Of a DNA stretch of 64,000 nt, positions 62,901-64,000 are shown piece after piece. Under the pieces are notes generated by a model. It did not search any database and had not been told where the DNA came from. It saw nothing but the letters and a program-made list of their open reading frames with translations. Position 1 is the first letter of the stretch. Every line of letters begins with the position of its first letter. Position numbers and translations under genes: made by a program. The DNA is taken from assembly GCA_905116865.2 (NCBI GenBank), contig CAJHNH020008090.1:62001-126000 (forward strand), in the 5' to 3' direction. The DNA is from Candidula unifasciata. Its lineage: Eukaryota > Mollusca > Gastropoda > Stylommatophora > Geomitridae.

Positions 62901-63785
62901 GACTAGGCACAAGTATCTCATGCTGTCCCTTGTTGCACGGACTTTCTGCTTGCCACTATGTAATCGTGGAGACCATGCAAAGCACCTCATCACACAGACC
63001 AGCTGACTTCTCATTGCTATGCACCTGGCGAGATGCCACAAAATATGCCAGGCAATTCACTGTGCATTATATTGTTTGCATCTTTATTGTTCAAAATATT
63101 GATGCTCTGGAAGAACTCAAAATTAAAAGATCACAGCTGAAGGAAATAAAATAAAAAAAATAAAGGAAATTTACTTTAGTCACATAAAACATATTGACTG
63201 TAATAGAGAGAAAACGTGAAGGGCTAATGAGCTAAAGCAGTGATTCCAATTTTGTGTGTGTGTTTTGGCAGGGGACCGCCCTTTTTTCAATTAAAAATTC
63301 ACTATGCACCTCCCCCTTCCCTTTTTTCCCTGGAAATATCATCATTTTGTGCCATACCGATAAGCATAGGCAGTAATGATTTGCCATCATACATAGTCAT
63401 TGAGATCACTTTAAAAAAAAAAACCTTAACAAAAGGGTATTAAAGATATAAATTGGCTAAAAACATCACATCATGCTTGCTCAGGATATGAGTTAGTAGA
63501 ATGTACAGTAAAGGCACCAGACAGAAATCACTAGATATCCCTGACTGCCAACATGTACTGCAGAGACAAAGCAAGATAATAATGATTCTTGTTAGGAGCA
63601 ACTGATAAACAAATGAGTAGAATGGTCACATGAATCCATTATGTCTTTTGTGTTGTCTCAAATACCAGACAGAAATTCGAAACTTGCAAGAGAAGTTGAA
63701 ACTGGAAAAGGAATCTTGGGAAGAGAACTACATGAAAAGACATGAGACTTGGCTGGTTCAGAAAGAGAGAGAACTCAGAGAGAAG
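18934..63785 (+). CDS. CEP131: CEP131 (AZI1/dilatory) orthologue, 16 coding exons, 3' end beyond the window
   Basis: Centrosomal protein of 131 kDa. In animals it sits in centriolar satellites and at the basal body and supports cilium formation and satellite traffic (family knowledge). Exons joined here: 18934-19077, 20416-20482, 22565-22667, 29690-29822, 32138-32971, 36472-36603, 39931-40167, 41982-42138, 44811-44998, 46340-46519, 51847-51972, 54722-54828, 57217-57313, 58244-58461, 60726-60951, 63669-63785. Every intron begins GT and ends AG, phases agree, and the join gives 1022 codons with no stop. Matches to the vertebrate protein run in order along the whole length: DLNLSLTG, DEFLTLFESSP, an IQ motif, LTAENLEKL, RHLSFIDQ followed by LIDDKK, REKWIEDKTKKIK, GLEPEIQRLIAKHK, HEAELLEADERVAQK, REEQERRH. 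The remaining C-terminal coiled coil is outside the window. Introns reach 7 kb and are full of transposons and minisatellites. Confidence 0.96.
19155..19445 (+). mobile_element. SINE-like element, family D
   Basis: Body: TTCGCTGGCATTAAACTCC, GGAAAGTTCTGG, GTTTGTCCACC, TTTTGGTTCCTTGCCTCTCA+AGCAGATG, CCCCAATTAG, GGTCCCCGGAACCCA. Copies at 27225, 36865, 59860, 62280 (+) and 22790, 36050 (-). In intron 1. Confidence 0.72.
19735..19990 (+). mobile_element. SINE, family B
   Basis: tRNA-like head with GGTTCAAATCC (about 19780), then a body with GGCATGATGTTGACCACATG, ending TTTTACTTTTATTAC. Intron 1. Confidence 0.7.
20005..20288 (+). mobile_element. SINE, family B, tandem second copy
   Basis: The head TGTAGCGGTAAGACACTAAC resembles a tRNA A-box. 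The body GACCCAGCCTTGAATGGGTA+CCAGGTGGAGTCC is the clearest form of the family. Follows another copy directly. Confidence 0.75.
20416..20482 (+). CDS. CEP131: CEP131 coding exon 2 (residues 49-70)
   Basis: Short 67-nt exon. Acceptor tract ends CAG at 20413-20415, donor GT at 20483. Encodes QLQNEAQAGGDTARQKRKDT and leaves one base (phase 1), which pairs with the next exon to make a glycine codon. The sequence is low complexity and basic, so support comes mainly from splice sites and phase. Confidence 0.8.
20515..20890 (+). mobile_element. C-terminal LINE fragment (RTE-like)
   Basis: Reads VTYGCKSQTFNS (the LLYGAETW block), CRKALRIPWTKKKNNTTFLH, then KYFGHVKHHGGL across frames; the post-RT region. 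Intron 2. Confidence 0.65.
20985..21400 (+). mobile_element. RNase H/3' fragment of an I-like LINE
   Basis: Contains RNEQADWLAVLK (RNase H C-terminal motif) and the family tail ending near 21395. 21400-22220 shows nothing I can assign. Confidence 0.65.
22225..22492 (+). mobile_element. tRNA-derived SINE, family A
   Basis: TTGCAATTCTGAGATCCTGG+GTTCATCCC head, GCAGTGGCAAACTACTGAAC+GTGGAATTGCCT body, and GTTGGTTCTGCAATGCCTGT+AAAGGATACAC end. Intron 2, just upstream of exon 3. Confidence 0.75.
22565..22667 (+). CDS. CEP131: CEP131 coding exon 3 (residues 71-104)
   Basis: Acceptor TTCTTTCATAG ends at 22564; donor GTAAGT begins at 22668. Encodes a disordered Ser-rich stretch (KEFSALSQHISSSMS...). 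It ends in phase 2, so the codon CA+A (Gln) is completed by exon 4. Confidence 0.83.
22790..22998 (-). mobile_element. SINE-like element, family D, inverted
   Basis: The minus strand carries GCAGAAAGTTCTGGTTGTTC+ATCCACTTTTGG and TGAACTTGAGTTTTGCC, matching the family body. Intron 3. 22999-23510 has nothing else. Confidence 0.65.
23515..23750. mobile_element. Fold-back element, family E, truncated copy
   Basis: GTCCTAAATTATCGAGGCGG, GGGCCTCAGTCACGTGTCAA and a central hairpin (CTAGATGGCTAGGACTCACG matching CGTGAGTCCCAGCCATCTAG) are shared with 38732-39165. The right arm is cut off at about 23750, where it joins inverted LINE sequence. Confidence 0.75.
23751..23825 (-). mobile_element. Inverted LINE 3' snippet and (TTC)n
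   Basis: 23752-23790 is the reverse complement of the I-like LINE end at 27172-27212 (GAGCACCTATGGACATGTCC type). A (TTC)n microsatellite follows (23787-23821). Confidence 0.7.
23920..27215 (+). mobile_element. Decayed I-like LINE with EN, RT and RNase H
   Basis: Endonuclease: LEDALVSAELVCLNNGHITR, then DNVIDLSLVPTISPL and HDNDYLPCVILVEKNRK (24300-24640). RT: EFNRNIQKGQIKEEWLHSYL then PLPNPNKDHSK (25250-25340), degenerate palm FANDILV (25740), and the C-terminal RT THLMTYLGLKFDPSLSFKNH (25960-26030). RNase H: LIYTDESIVRG, LSDSMSTIRLIY and VNERADRLAGSA (26580-26940). The tail SEHLWTCPECHEG is a zinc-knuckle-like end. Frameshifts and stops show it is dead. RNase H after RT points to the I superfamily (Nimb/Ingi/I-like); exact clade open. 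Lies in CEP131 intron 3, same orientation. Confidence 0.88.
27222..27445 (+). mobile_element. SINE-like element, family D
   Basis: GGCAGAAAATTCTGGTTGTT+CATCCACC, CAATTAGTCGACTCCTACGA+CATGC and the CCCCACAACGTGACCC region match the family. It abuts the LINE end directly. Confidence 0.68.
27780..27955 (+). mobile_element. SINE, family B
   Basis: GTCGACCCAGCCTTAAATGG+GTACC, GTCCTGGGAAGTAAAGGCGA, GGCATGATATTGAC. Intron 3. 27446-27779 holds nothing assigned. Confidence 0.7.
28080..28465 (+). mobile_element. C-terminal LINE fragment
   Basis: TFFGHIRRKRKLEYI then GKLEEKRGRGRPREKLLDSL, the post-RT tail of the family also at 9215 and 31135. Intron 3. 28466-28980 not assigned. Confidence 0.75.
28985..29205 (+). 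mobile_element. RTE-like LINE 3' end
   Basis: Matches the tails at 10460-10680 and 12090-12300: ATGTCTTTGTATTGGAACCC, AGGCAGAAGAAG. Intron 3. Confidence 0.7.
29275..29378 (-). mobile_element. SINE-like element, family C, internally deleted
   Basis: Only the two ends of the family remain (CCACCAGGGCACAATTCC..., GGTGGGGCTTTAAAATAAC), with a (TGAC)n tail near 29262. Intron 3. Confidence 0.6.
29690..29822 (+). CDS. CEP131: CEP131 coding exon 4 (residues 105-149)
   Basis: Acceptor ATGTTTAG ends at 29689, donor GTAAGA at 29823. Encodes DEFLTLFESSPQPK, the counterpart of the conserved DFLxLFEGSP motif near the N-terminus of vertebrate CEP131, then a Lys/Ser-rich segment ending in VLWSEP. Phase 0 at the end. 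The preceding intron is about 7 kb and contains an I-like LINE. Confidence 0.93.
29939..29975. repeat. (TG)n microsatellite
   Basis: About 17 TG units, 115 bp after the exon 4 donor. Confidence 0.92.
30740..30895 (+). mobile_element. 3' end fragment of an I-like LINE
   Basis: TGGTACCATCAGTATTGGAA+CTCTGCGCTGGC and AATGCCCTGAGTGCTGTGAT, the same tail as at 18560 and 21285. Intron 4; 29976-30739 otherwise unassigned. Confidence 0.65.
31005..31132 (-). mobile_element. SINE, family B, inverted partial copy
   Basis: The minus strand shows TGGGTACCAGCTCGAG, GTCCTGGGAAGTAAAGGTGG and CCGGCATGATGTTGACCCC. Intron 4. Confidence 0.65.
31135..31480 (-). mobile_element. C-terminal LINE fragment
   Basis: The minus strand reads KLEHVVRTGKICGKRNKGRQ then QEKTPDSPLSWHKGVSAHKL, the same family as 9215-9535. 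Intron 4. Confidence 0.72.
31488..31585 (+). mobile_element. SINE-like element, family D, 5' fragment
   Basis: TTCATGTTCACCAGCTGTAA+ACTCCAGCGGAAAGTTCTGG matches the family start. 31586-32137 has no other feature before exon 5. Confidence 0.6.
32138..32971 (+). CDS. CEP131: CEP131 coding exon 5, large exon with IQ motif (residues 150-427)
   Basis: The largest exon (834 nt, phase 0 at both ends). It begins with a basic stretch KSKPKAKKPAWASKPP, followed by a Ser/Thr/Asn-rich, probably disordered region. Near the 3' end is one IQ calmodulin-binding-type motif, AATVIQKWYRRHRTRR. I400, Q401, R405 and R410 match the IQxxxRxxxxR spacing, and this is the same place the IQ motif has in vertebrate CEP131. 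Acceptor AACAG ends at 32137; donor GTGAGT at 32972. Confidence 0.96.
33172..33445 (+). mobile_element. SINE, family B, complete copy with tRNA-like head
   Basis: Head GGGGCAGAGGCTAGACGCTC...GGGTTCGATCC (B box at 33222-33232), then GACTCCCAGGTCGACCCAGC, GCCGACCACATCACCC, AAGGGACCTTTACTTTA. The most complete member in the window; defines the family. Intron 5. Confidence 0.8.
33500..33715 (-). mobile_element. SINE, family B, inverted
   Basis: The minus strand carries CTGGGAGGTAAAGGTGGCCG+GCACTATGCTGACC; lies head-to-head with the copy at 33172. Intron 5. Confidence 0.72.
33892..34269 (-). other. Unassigned antisense open frame, 125 codons
   Basis: Starts ATG (34269) and reads MYRVTHAVIYITEACRKILP and later LQIGLKDFNYTKVKADMAIY, ending KQKRME. 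Residue use looks protein-like rather than repetitive. I recognise no domain and see no flanking splice or transposon signature. It may be a fragment of a retro-pseudogene, an antisense gene, or chance. Within CEP131 intron 5. Confidence 0.3.
34765..35480 (+). mobile_element. RTE-like LINE C-terminal fragment
   Basis: EKVEEFIYLRSKIIPGGDSE, then KDVTSRINKANQACARLNNI, followed after a frameshift by KCLKRILRIFWPNKITNEEL. Same domain order as 10050-10680. Intron 5. Confidence 0.82.
35645..36015 (+). mobile_element. SINE family B copy followed by a family A 3' part
   Basis: Head GCCATATGGTATAATGGCC with GGTTCAAATC (B-box-like), and a diverged family B body to about 35860. 35900-36000 shows the family A phrase GCAGTGGCAAACCACTGAAT+GTAAATT. 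Intron 5. Confidence 0.6.
36045..36335 (-). mobile_element. SINE-like element, family D, inverted, with a long G-tract
   Basis: The minus strand matches the family (AAAGTTCTAGTTCTTCGTCC and AACTTGGGTTTTGCATGC). A run of 24 G, then A and 7 G, lies at 36062-36093. Intron 5, upstream of exon 6. Confidence 0.65.
36472..36603 (+). CDS. CEP131: CEP131 coding exon 6 (residues 428-471)
   Basis: Encodes a charged helix, EHDIRRQQEYAHSM then EEIEARKAEERKKIREEKAK, matching the Lys/Arg/Glu-rich helix (xxREEKARQAR) that follows the IQ motif in vertebrate CEP131. Acceptor AAAACAG ends at 36471, donor GTATTT at 36604. Phase 0 at both ends. Confidence 0.93.
36865..37150 (+). mobile_element. SINE-like element, family D, best copy
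   Basis: TTCACCAGCTGTACACTCTG+GTGGAAAATTCTGG, GGTTCCTTGCCTCTCAGGCA, CCCCAATTAGTCAACTC, CACGATGGGGCCCCGGAAAC+CAC. Intron 6. Confidence 0.75.
37180..37410 (+). mobile_element. C-terminal LINE fragment
   Basis: NNDITRRIVGKTPCTRFIEK, KWFGHLVRMQQDQIPSQALH and RRARGRPRKI. The same peptide recurs at 59560-59700, so both derive from one LINE family. Intron 6. Confidence 0.82.
37595..37832 (-). mobile_element. tRNA-derived SINE, family A, full-length inverted
   Basis: The minus strand: GTCGGCTCTGTGGCTAAGTT (tRNA-like A box), CCGGGTTCGATCCCAGC (B box), TTGCGTTGGTTTCGACAGTG, GGACGTAAATTTGC, and an end with GTAAAGGATACGCAAC. Defines the family. Intron 6. Confidence 0.82.
38425..38648 (-). mobile_element. 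tRNA-derived SINE, family A, inverted
   Basis: The minus strand contains CCGGGTTCGATCCCAGCTGC, TTGCGTTGATTTTGACAGTG and TTGGTTCTTTAACG. Intron 6. 37833-38424 holds nothing else. Confidence 0.75.
38732..39165. mobile_element. Fold-back (long inverted repeat) element, family E
   Basis: Left arm from GGCTATCTTCCGAAAAACGG and right arm ending in the complement of GGCTATCTTCAGAAAAAAGG, each about 200 bp and nearly the whole element. The centre is a second palindrome (AAACTAGATGGCTGGGAC). Arms carry CCGGAAGT (38821-38828 inverted, 39037-39044, 39073-39080), CACGTG (near 39092) and AAGATGGCGGC at the left tip (38732-38742). No ORF. Intron 6. Confidence 0.8.
39660..39850 (+). repeat. Dispersed repeat, family H
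   Basis: GCAGAACGTTGCTCTCATCA+CGGTCTGCCTGAAAGAAAC... is similar to 63836-63960 (AGAGCATCACTCCCATCACA). Class unknown. 39166-39659 shows nothing assigned. Confidence 0.45.
39931..40167 (+). CDS. CEP131: CEP131 coding exon 7 (residues 472-550)
   Basis: A strong acceptor (TTTTTGTTTCTGCTAG) ends at 39930; donor GTAAGT at 40168. Begins DLQRKREEKKSEVKK, continuing the basic helix (vertebrate IQELQQKRALRAQK), and then becomes an acidic, disordered linker. Phase 0 at both ends. Confidence 0.93.
41173..41544 (+). pseudogene. Tigger/pogo-type transposase remnant (N-terminal CENP-B-like HTH)
   Basis: 123 codons: KPKHITVERKKEIITKYEKG, VSDLTKQYDMAKSMICTILK and TADVANAVTKLMKQK. This matches the N-terminal psq/CENP-B-type helix-turn-helix of Tigger transposases (VKKEIIAKYE, DLATQFGMAKSTISTILKNK). 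The DDE catalytic domain is absent. The tail RLQTRERIPEVRKQLPDIIM is unassigned and may be the far C-terminus after an internal deletion. Intron 7, same strand as CEP131. 40240-41170 and 41545-41980 hold nothing else I can name. Confidence 0.8.
41982..42138 (+). CDS. CEP131: CEP131 coding exon 8 (residues 551-602), tandem NAGNAG acceptor
   Basis: Encodes a Gly-rich linker and then TLEDLYTTLKKLEEEENFLS, matching the EELLHTLQLLEKE helix of vertebrate CEP131. The acceptor is CAGCAG (AGs at 41980-41981 and 41983-41984), so one glutamine could be included or skipped. Donor GTAAGT at 42139, phase 1. A 25-bp minisatellite starts within 40 bp of this donor. Confidence 0.92.
42160..43042. repeat. Minisatellite, 25-bp unit, about 35 copies
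   Basis: Unit TTGAAACACTGATGGATGG(G/T)+TGTGG, mostly differing at the G/T position, with occasional ATACT and AATGG variants. It begins within 40 bp of the exon 8 donor. Because 25 is not a multiple of 3, each strand cycles through all three frames every 75 bp. The minus strand has no stop in the unit, which creates overlapping 272- and 293-codon frames (SISVSTTPIHQCFNH...). Confidence 0.95.
43415..43530. repeat. Degenerate (TG)n/TACATATG microsatellite
   Basis: TGTGTACATATGTGTATATT-type units over about 110 bp. 43531-44800 (intron 8) otherwise shows only a C-run (44703-44718) and no gene. Confidence 0.85.
44811..44998 (+). CDS. CEP131: CEP131 coding exon 9 (residues 603-665)
   Basis: Acceptor TTTTTGTTTACAG ends at 44810; donor GTTAGT at 44999. 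Encodes LDDLEKAQEEELGSNLTAEN followed by LEKLNSS, then NKLRSIIDFLDEVQ. These match the LTADNLEKFGKL and AKLQSIMSFLDEM segments of vertebrate CEP131, a clear orthology signature. Confidence 0.96.
45440..45645 (-). mobile_element. Probable LINE C-terminal fragment
   Basis: The minus strand reads RPRTRWEDNI then RETLQHMMCLWLKQPEEHEV, resembling post-RT tails (GRPRTRWEDN). The stretch 45100-45440 shares short phrases with 55170-55270 (CAGCATAGCTGCAG...TTTTGCACCTTTT). Intron 9. Confidence 0.55.
46340..46519 (+). CDS. CEP131: CEP131 coding exon 10 (residues 666-725)
   Basis: Begins EISRVNDELEKPALL and ends in QRLELDEKKRTVTMLQKAL, the counterpart of LKLEVEEKKQAMLLLQRAL, where the C-terminal coiled coil begins in vertebrate CEP131. 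Acceptor CTAACAG ends at 46339; donor GTTAGT at 46520. Phase 0 at both ends. Confidence 0.95.
46653..48310. repeat. Minisatellite, 33-bp unit, about 50 copies
   Basis: Unit TACTTTTTCATCCATTATCA+TGTAATTAAAGAA. Most copies are identical or differ at one site (ATCATG, ATTATG, ATCAAG or ATCTTG). The edge units carry AAAGGACAC instead of AAAGAATAC, as if the centre had been homogenised. The minus strand is open for 544 codons, repeating MDEKVFFNYMI. Intron 10. Confidence 0.97.
48320..48565 (-). mobile_element. SINE, family B, inverted diverged copy
   Basis: GTATTAGACATATGGTGCTA+GACCCATG and TGGTGGGCTCAACGTCATAC+CAGCC follow the inverted family order. Intron 10. 48566-48925 not assigned. Confidence 0.6.
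48928..50395 (-). mobile_element. CR1/Jockey-like LINE, RT to 3' end
   Basis: The minus strand: GNYRPISLLSSLSKPLEKLI, GFRPNYSCYTALANM, CGRVFIDFKKAFDIIDHDIL (50293-49931); GVPQGSILGPLLFNIYI across a stop or frameshift; LFADDCTIY (the DD active-site pair, 49770) and NKTKSILI; then a C-terminal region FKRLTSLQKRSISLI to YMPP (49441-48932). Several frame breaks; no endonuclease in place (5' truncated). Intron 10. Confidence 0.88.
50900..51830. repeat. Degenerate tandem repeat of splice-acceptor-like units (about 35-40 bp)
   Basis: Unit roughly ACATTACCATTTCTTTCTTA+TAGCTGTGTGTTCT, about 20 or more copies with substitutions and small indels. Each unit carries a pyrimidine tract followed by TATAG. 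It ends about 20 bp before the true acceptor of exon 11. 50396-50899 shows no other feature. Confidence 0.9.
51847..51972 (+). CDS. CEP131: CEP131 coding exon 11, coiled coil (residues 726-767)
   Basis: Encodes NQQRELTVRHARETEKEMKK through AIKRHLSFIDQ, matching AQQRDLTARRVKETEKAL through TIQRHLAFIDQ of vertebrate CEP131. The acceptor used is TTTATTCAACAG, ending at 51846. Upstream lies an array of repeated pyrimidine-TATAG units that look like acceptors but give no homologous peptide. Donor GTAAAT at 51973. Confidence 0.95.
52440..52625 (-). mobile_element. SINE, family B, inverted diverged copy
   Basis: ATATGTGGTGCTAGATCCAT, TTTACTTCTCCAGACATTCC and GATGTGAACCCAAGAC are in the inverted family order. 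Intron 11. 51973-52439 not assigned. Confidence 0.6.
52733..53502. repeat. Minisatellite, 31-bp unit, about 25 copies
   Basis: Unit TCAGTTGCCAACAAAGAGTT+GATATGTTACC. The 5' copies are shorter and variable (GCAACCAAGAGTTGATATCC); the core is regular. Intron 11. Confidence 0.95.
53525..53780 (-). mobile_element. C-terminal LINE fragment
   Basis: The minus strand reads MRRQALENTVMTGKIHSKRS then RGQ, stop, KQSMLDGLKQWHGG, the tail of the family at 9215. Intron 11. 53781-54720 has no further feature. Confidence 0.72.
54722..54828 (+). CDS. CEP131: CEP131 coding exon 12, coiled coil (residues 768-802)
   Basis: Starts LIDDKKNLSEKCEKLVTELK, matching LIEDKKVLSEKCEAVVAELK of vertebrate CEP131. Acceptor TTTTCATTTCAG ends at 54721; donor GT at 54829. 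Ends in phase 2. Confidence 0.96.
55737..56117 (+). pseudogene. Merlin transposase with central catalytic region missing
   Basis: The first plausible ATG is at 55737 (MAVRRTHITN...). An N-terminal helix (LVATDVTPADLYAIM), then WLAEHSLIRNTQPCSSC, fits the half zinc ribbon of the ISXO2/IS1595-like N-terminus. It jumps straight to HTQTIEGLWMLVKR and LASYLAELQWRHAH, the C-terminal block holding the third acidic catalytic residue (E of TIEGLW). The two upstream Asp motifs are absent, so roughly 100 or more residues are deleted in frame. The stop TAA (56115-56117) is the first TAA of the telomere-like array. Confidence 0.82.
56115..56355. repeat. Telomere-like CCCTAA array inside the Merlin element
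   Basis: About 40 units of CCCTAA (TTAGGG on the minus strand) interspersed with CCCTAC, CCCGAC and CCCTAG variants. Part of it is ordered as an 18-bp unit CCCTAACCCTAACCCTAC. It starts directly at the transposase stop codon and ends about 90 bp before the right inverted repeat. Open frames here (Pro-Asn or Gly-Leu-Val repeats) are artefacts. Confidence 0.95.
57217..57313 (+). CDS. CEP131: CEP131 coding exon 13, coiled coil (residues 803-835)
   Basis: Encodes HVIEMTKLKEIHSAAEKLRR followed by EKWIEDKTKKIK, matching the vertebrate EIKKLKELMSATEKARREKW stretch. Acceptor TTACTTTTTCAG ends at 57216; donor GTGAGA at 57314. The preceding intron hosts the Merlin element. Confidence 0.96.
58050..58145 (-). 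mobile_element. SINE, family B, inverted 3' fragment
   Basis: AAAGTAAAGTAAAAGACCCA, CACGCATATTAGATATATAG+GGCTAGACC and CATAGACCAATCGGCACTC match the family end. Intron 13. 57314-58049 consists of AT-rich, loosely repetitive ATTAAA/AACTATT sequence without a gene. Confidence 0.65.
58244..58461 (+). CDS. CEP131: CEP131 coding exon 14, coiled coil (residues 836-907)
   Basis: Encodes EMTVKGLEPEIQRLIAKHK and then HEAELLEADERVAQK, the best conserved block of the family (vertebrate VRGLEPEIQKLIARHK and HEAELLQSDERASQR). Acceptor TTTTACCAG ends at 58243; donor GTAAGT at 58462. Ends in phase 2; exon 15 completes an arginine codon. Confidence 0.97.
58650..59712 (+). mobile_element. RT LINE fragment
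   Basis: FRKSRGCTDALFTLRLVCEK and MFVDQEKAFIRVDRNKLV (RT block with the first catalytic Asp changed in context), then TGVRQGCVLSTLLFNIYIDR, LIFADDQCLF (active-site DD), INANKTETMQVN, NQVREFKYFGSMITENG, and the tail TIRQIVGMTPCTRFIEK. Frameshifts at about 58815, 59075 and 59500. EN absent (5' truncated). Intron 14. Confidence 0.87.
59715..60475. repeat. Degenerate minisatellite (about 40-45 bp unit) interrupted by a SINE
   Basis: Units of ATCCAAGATTGGACTAATCC+AGTACCAAGTTACAACCA with many variants. A family D SINE at 59860-60110 splits the array. Intron 14. Confidence 0.85.
59860..60112 (+). mobile_element. SINE-like element, family D, inserted in a minisatellite
   Basis: AAGTTCTGGTTGTTCATTTA, GGTTCCTTGCCTCTCATGCA, GAATAGGGCCCCGGAACCCA. 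It sits between repeat units at 59850 and 60115. Confidence 0.72.
60726..60951 (+). CDS. CEP131: CEP131 coding exon 15, coiled coil (residues 908-983)
   Basis: Encodes YEKQLQQEEEAYQQQRRRLH, a long Gln/Glu/Arg-rich helix, and REEQERRHA at the end, matching vertebrate ALQQQRQRLYSEV through GREEQERRHQ. The acceptor ACAAAAAACAAG is pyrimidine-poor close to the AG but lies behind a T-rich stretch. Donor GTAGGG at 60952. Confidence 0.94.
61065..61550. repeat. Diverged direct duplication, about 200-bp unit
   Basis: GGATTGACTTCATTGCACCA+GGTTTTATTTCATTACTC... (61065-61265) recurs as GGATCAACTTCATTGCACTG+AGTTTTATCTCATATGGCTC... (61335-61545), including ATGATCCCCAG and the AAAGCA(C/TG)AAC phrases. Possibly two copies of an unknown repeat. 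Intron 15. Confidence 0.7.
61765..61965 (-). mobile_element. SINE-like element, family C, flanked by inverted GGTA/CTACC tracts
   Basis: The minus strand matches 86-302 (GCTTCTGCCAGGGGCCCTAG, GGTTTCTGGGACCTCTCAAC). The left edge is (GGTA)n (61768-61783) and the right edge (ACCT)n (61948-61960), so the ends can pair. Intron 15. Confidence 0.7.
62280..62455 (+). mobile_element. SINE-like element, family D
   Basis: CTGTGGAAAGTTCCATTTGT+TCGTCCACTT, GTTCCAGAACTTTG, TTGGTTCCTTGCCTCTCAAC. Intron 15. 62456-63668 has no other feature I can assign. Confidence 0.65.
63669..63785 (+). CDS. CEP131: CEP131 coding exon 16, coiled coil (residues 984-1022), last exon in window
   Basis: Encodes TEIRNLQEKLKLEKESWEEN and then WLVQKERELREK, matching MELNTLKQQLELERQAWEAG and WLLNREQELREEIRK of vertebrate CEP131. 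Acceptor AATACCAG ends at 63668; donor GTCAGA at 63786. Roughly 200-250 further residues of coiled coil should lie to the right (inferred from family length). Confidence 0.94.
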
Positions 63786-63835
63786 GTCAGAATGTGTCAT
63801 TGGGTGTGCTCTTGTGATTTCATCATAATCTTGTA

Positions 63836-64000
63836 GTAGTGCCTTTACAGAGCATCACTCCCATCACAGTCTCTCTGAAAGAACCTCGGTTAGTCACCAG
63901 CTGTCTTGCCTTATGCACTTTCATGTCCATGGTGTCTCCTCAGTGCTGTGCCAACTTTTGTGCTTGTCGACCCCTGCCTCTCTTACCCAGTACTATACCT
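63836..64000 (+). repeat. Dispersed repeat, family H, partial
   Basis: Shares AGCATCACTCCCATCACAGT+CTCTCTGAAAGAACCTC with 39710-39760. Runs off the window. Start of the intron after exon 16. Confidence 0.4.

Overview
The window is eukaryotic, intron-rich and packed with transposons. It fits an invertebrate metazoan, probably a lophotrochozoan such as a mollusc. That placement is inferred from the mix of RTE-like, I-like and CR1-like LINEs, tRNA-derived SINEs, and hAT, Merlin, Tigger and piggyBac-like DNA elements; the sequence alone does not fix the species. There are no bacterial-type operons. Open frames outside the one recognised gene are transposon debris or tandem repeats.

The one host gene I can reconstruct is on the + strand and runs from about 18.93 kb past the right edge. 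It is the orthologue of CEP131 (AZI1; Drosophila dilatory), a centriolar-satellite and ciliogenesis protein. I placed 16 coding exons (18934-63785), all with AG/GT borders and compatible phases, giving 1022 codons without a stop. Landmarks are an N-terminal DLNLSLTG motif, an FLTLFESSP motif, a single IQ motif (residues 400-410) and a long C-terminal coiled coil. The 5' UTR exon and promoter are not identified, and the last exons lie beyond 64 kb.

Layout. 0-4.3 kb: an inverted SINE pair and a 2.1-kb array of a 24-bp repeat. 4.8-9.1 kb: a minus-strand EN+RT LINE split by a hAT element (8-bp target duplication) that itself carries LINE sequence. 9.2-12.3 kb: more LINE fragments, two in tandem on the + strand. 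13.4 kb: a piggyBac-like MITE. 14.1-15.2 kb: a poly(A) retrocopy with a 13-bp target duplication and a 5S-rRNA-like 5' end. 16.8-18.7 kb: LINE RNase H fragments. 18.9-63.8 kb: CEP131, whose introns hold a decayed I-like LINE (EN, RT, RNase H), many SINEs, a fold-back element with ETS/YY1-like motifs, a Tigger remnant, a CR1-like LINE, a Merlin element carrying telomere-like repeats, and several minisatellites (25, 33, about 35-40, 31 and about 40-45 bp).

The most unusual items are: (1) a 947-bp Merlin-type transposon with perfect 8-bp target duplications, a transposase lacking its middle, and a 240-bp CCCTAA-type array starting at its stop codon; (2) an intronic array of about 20 polypyrimidine-TATAG units that look like 3' splice sites, just upstream of the real acceptor of exon 11; (3) a 50-copy 33-bp array that is open for 544 codons on the antisense strand; (4) the 5S-like chimeric retrocopy; (5) the nested hAT-in-LINE insertion.
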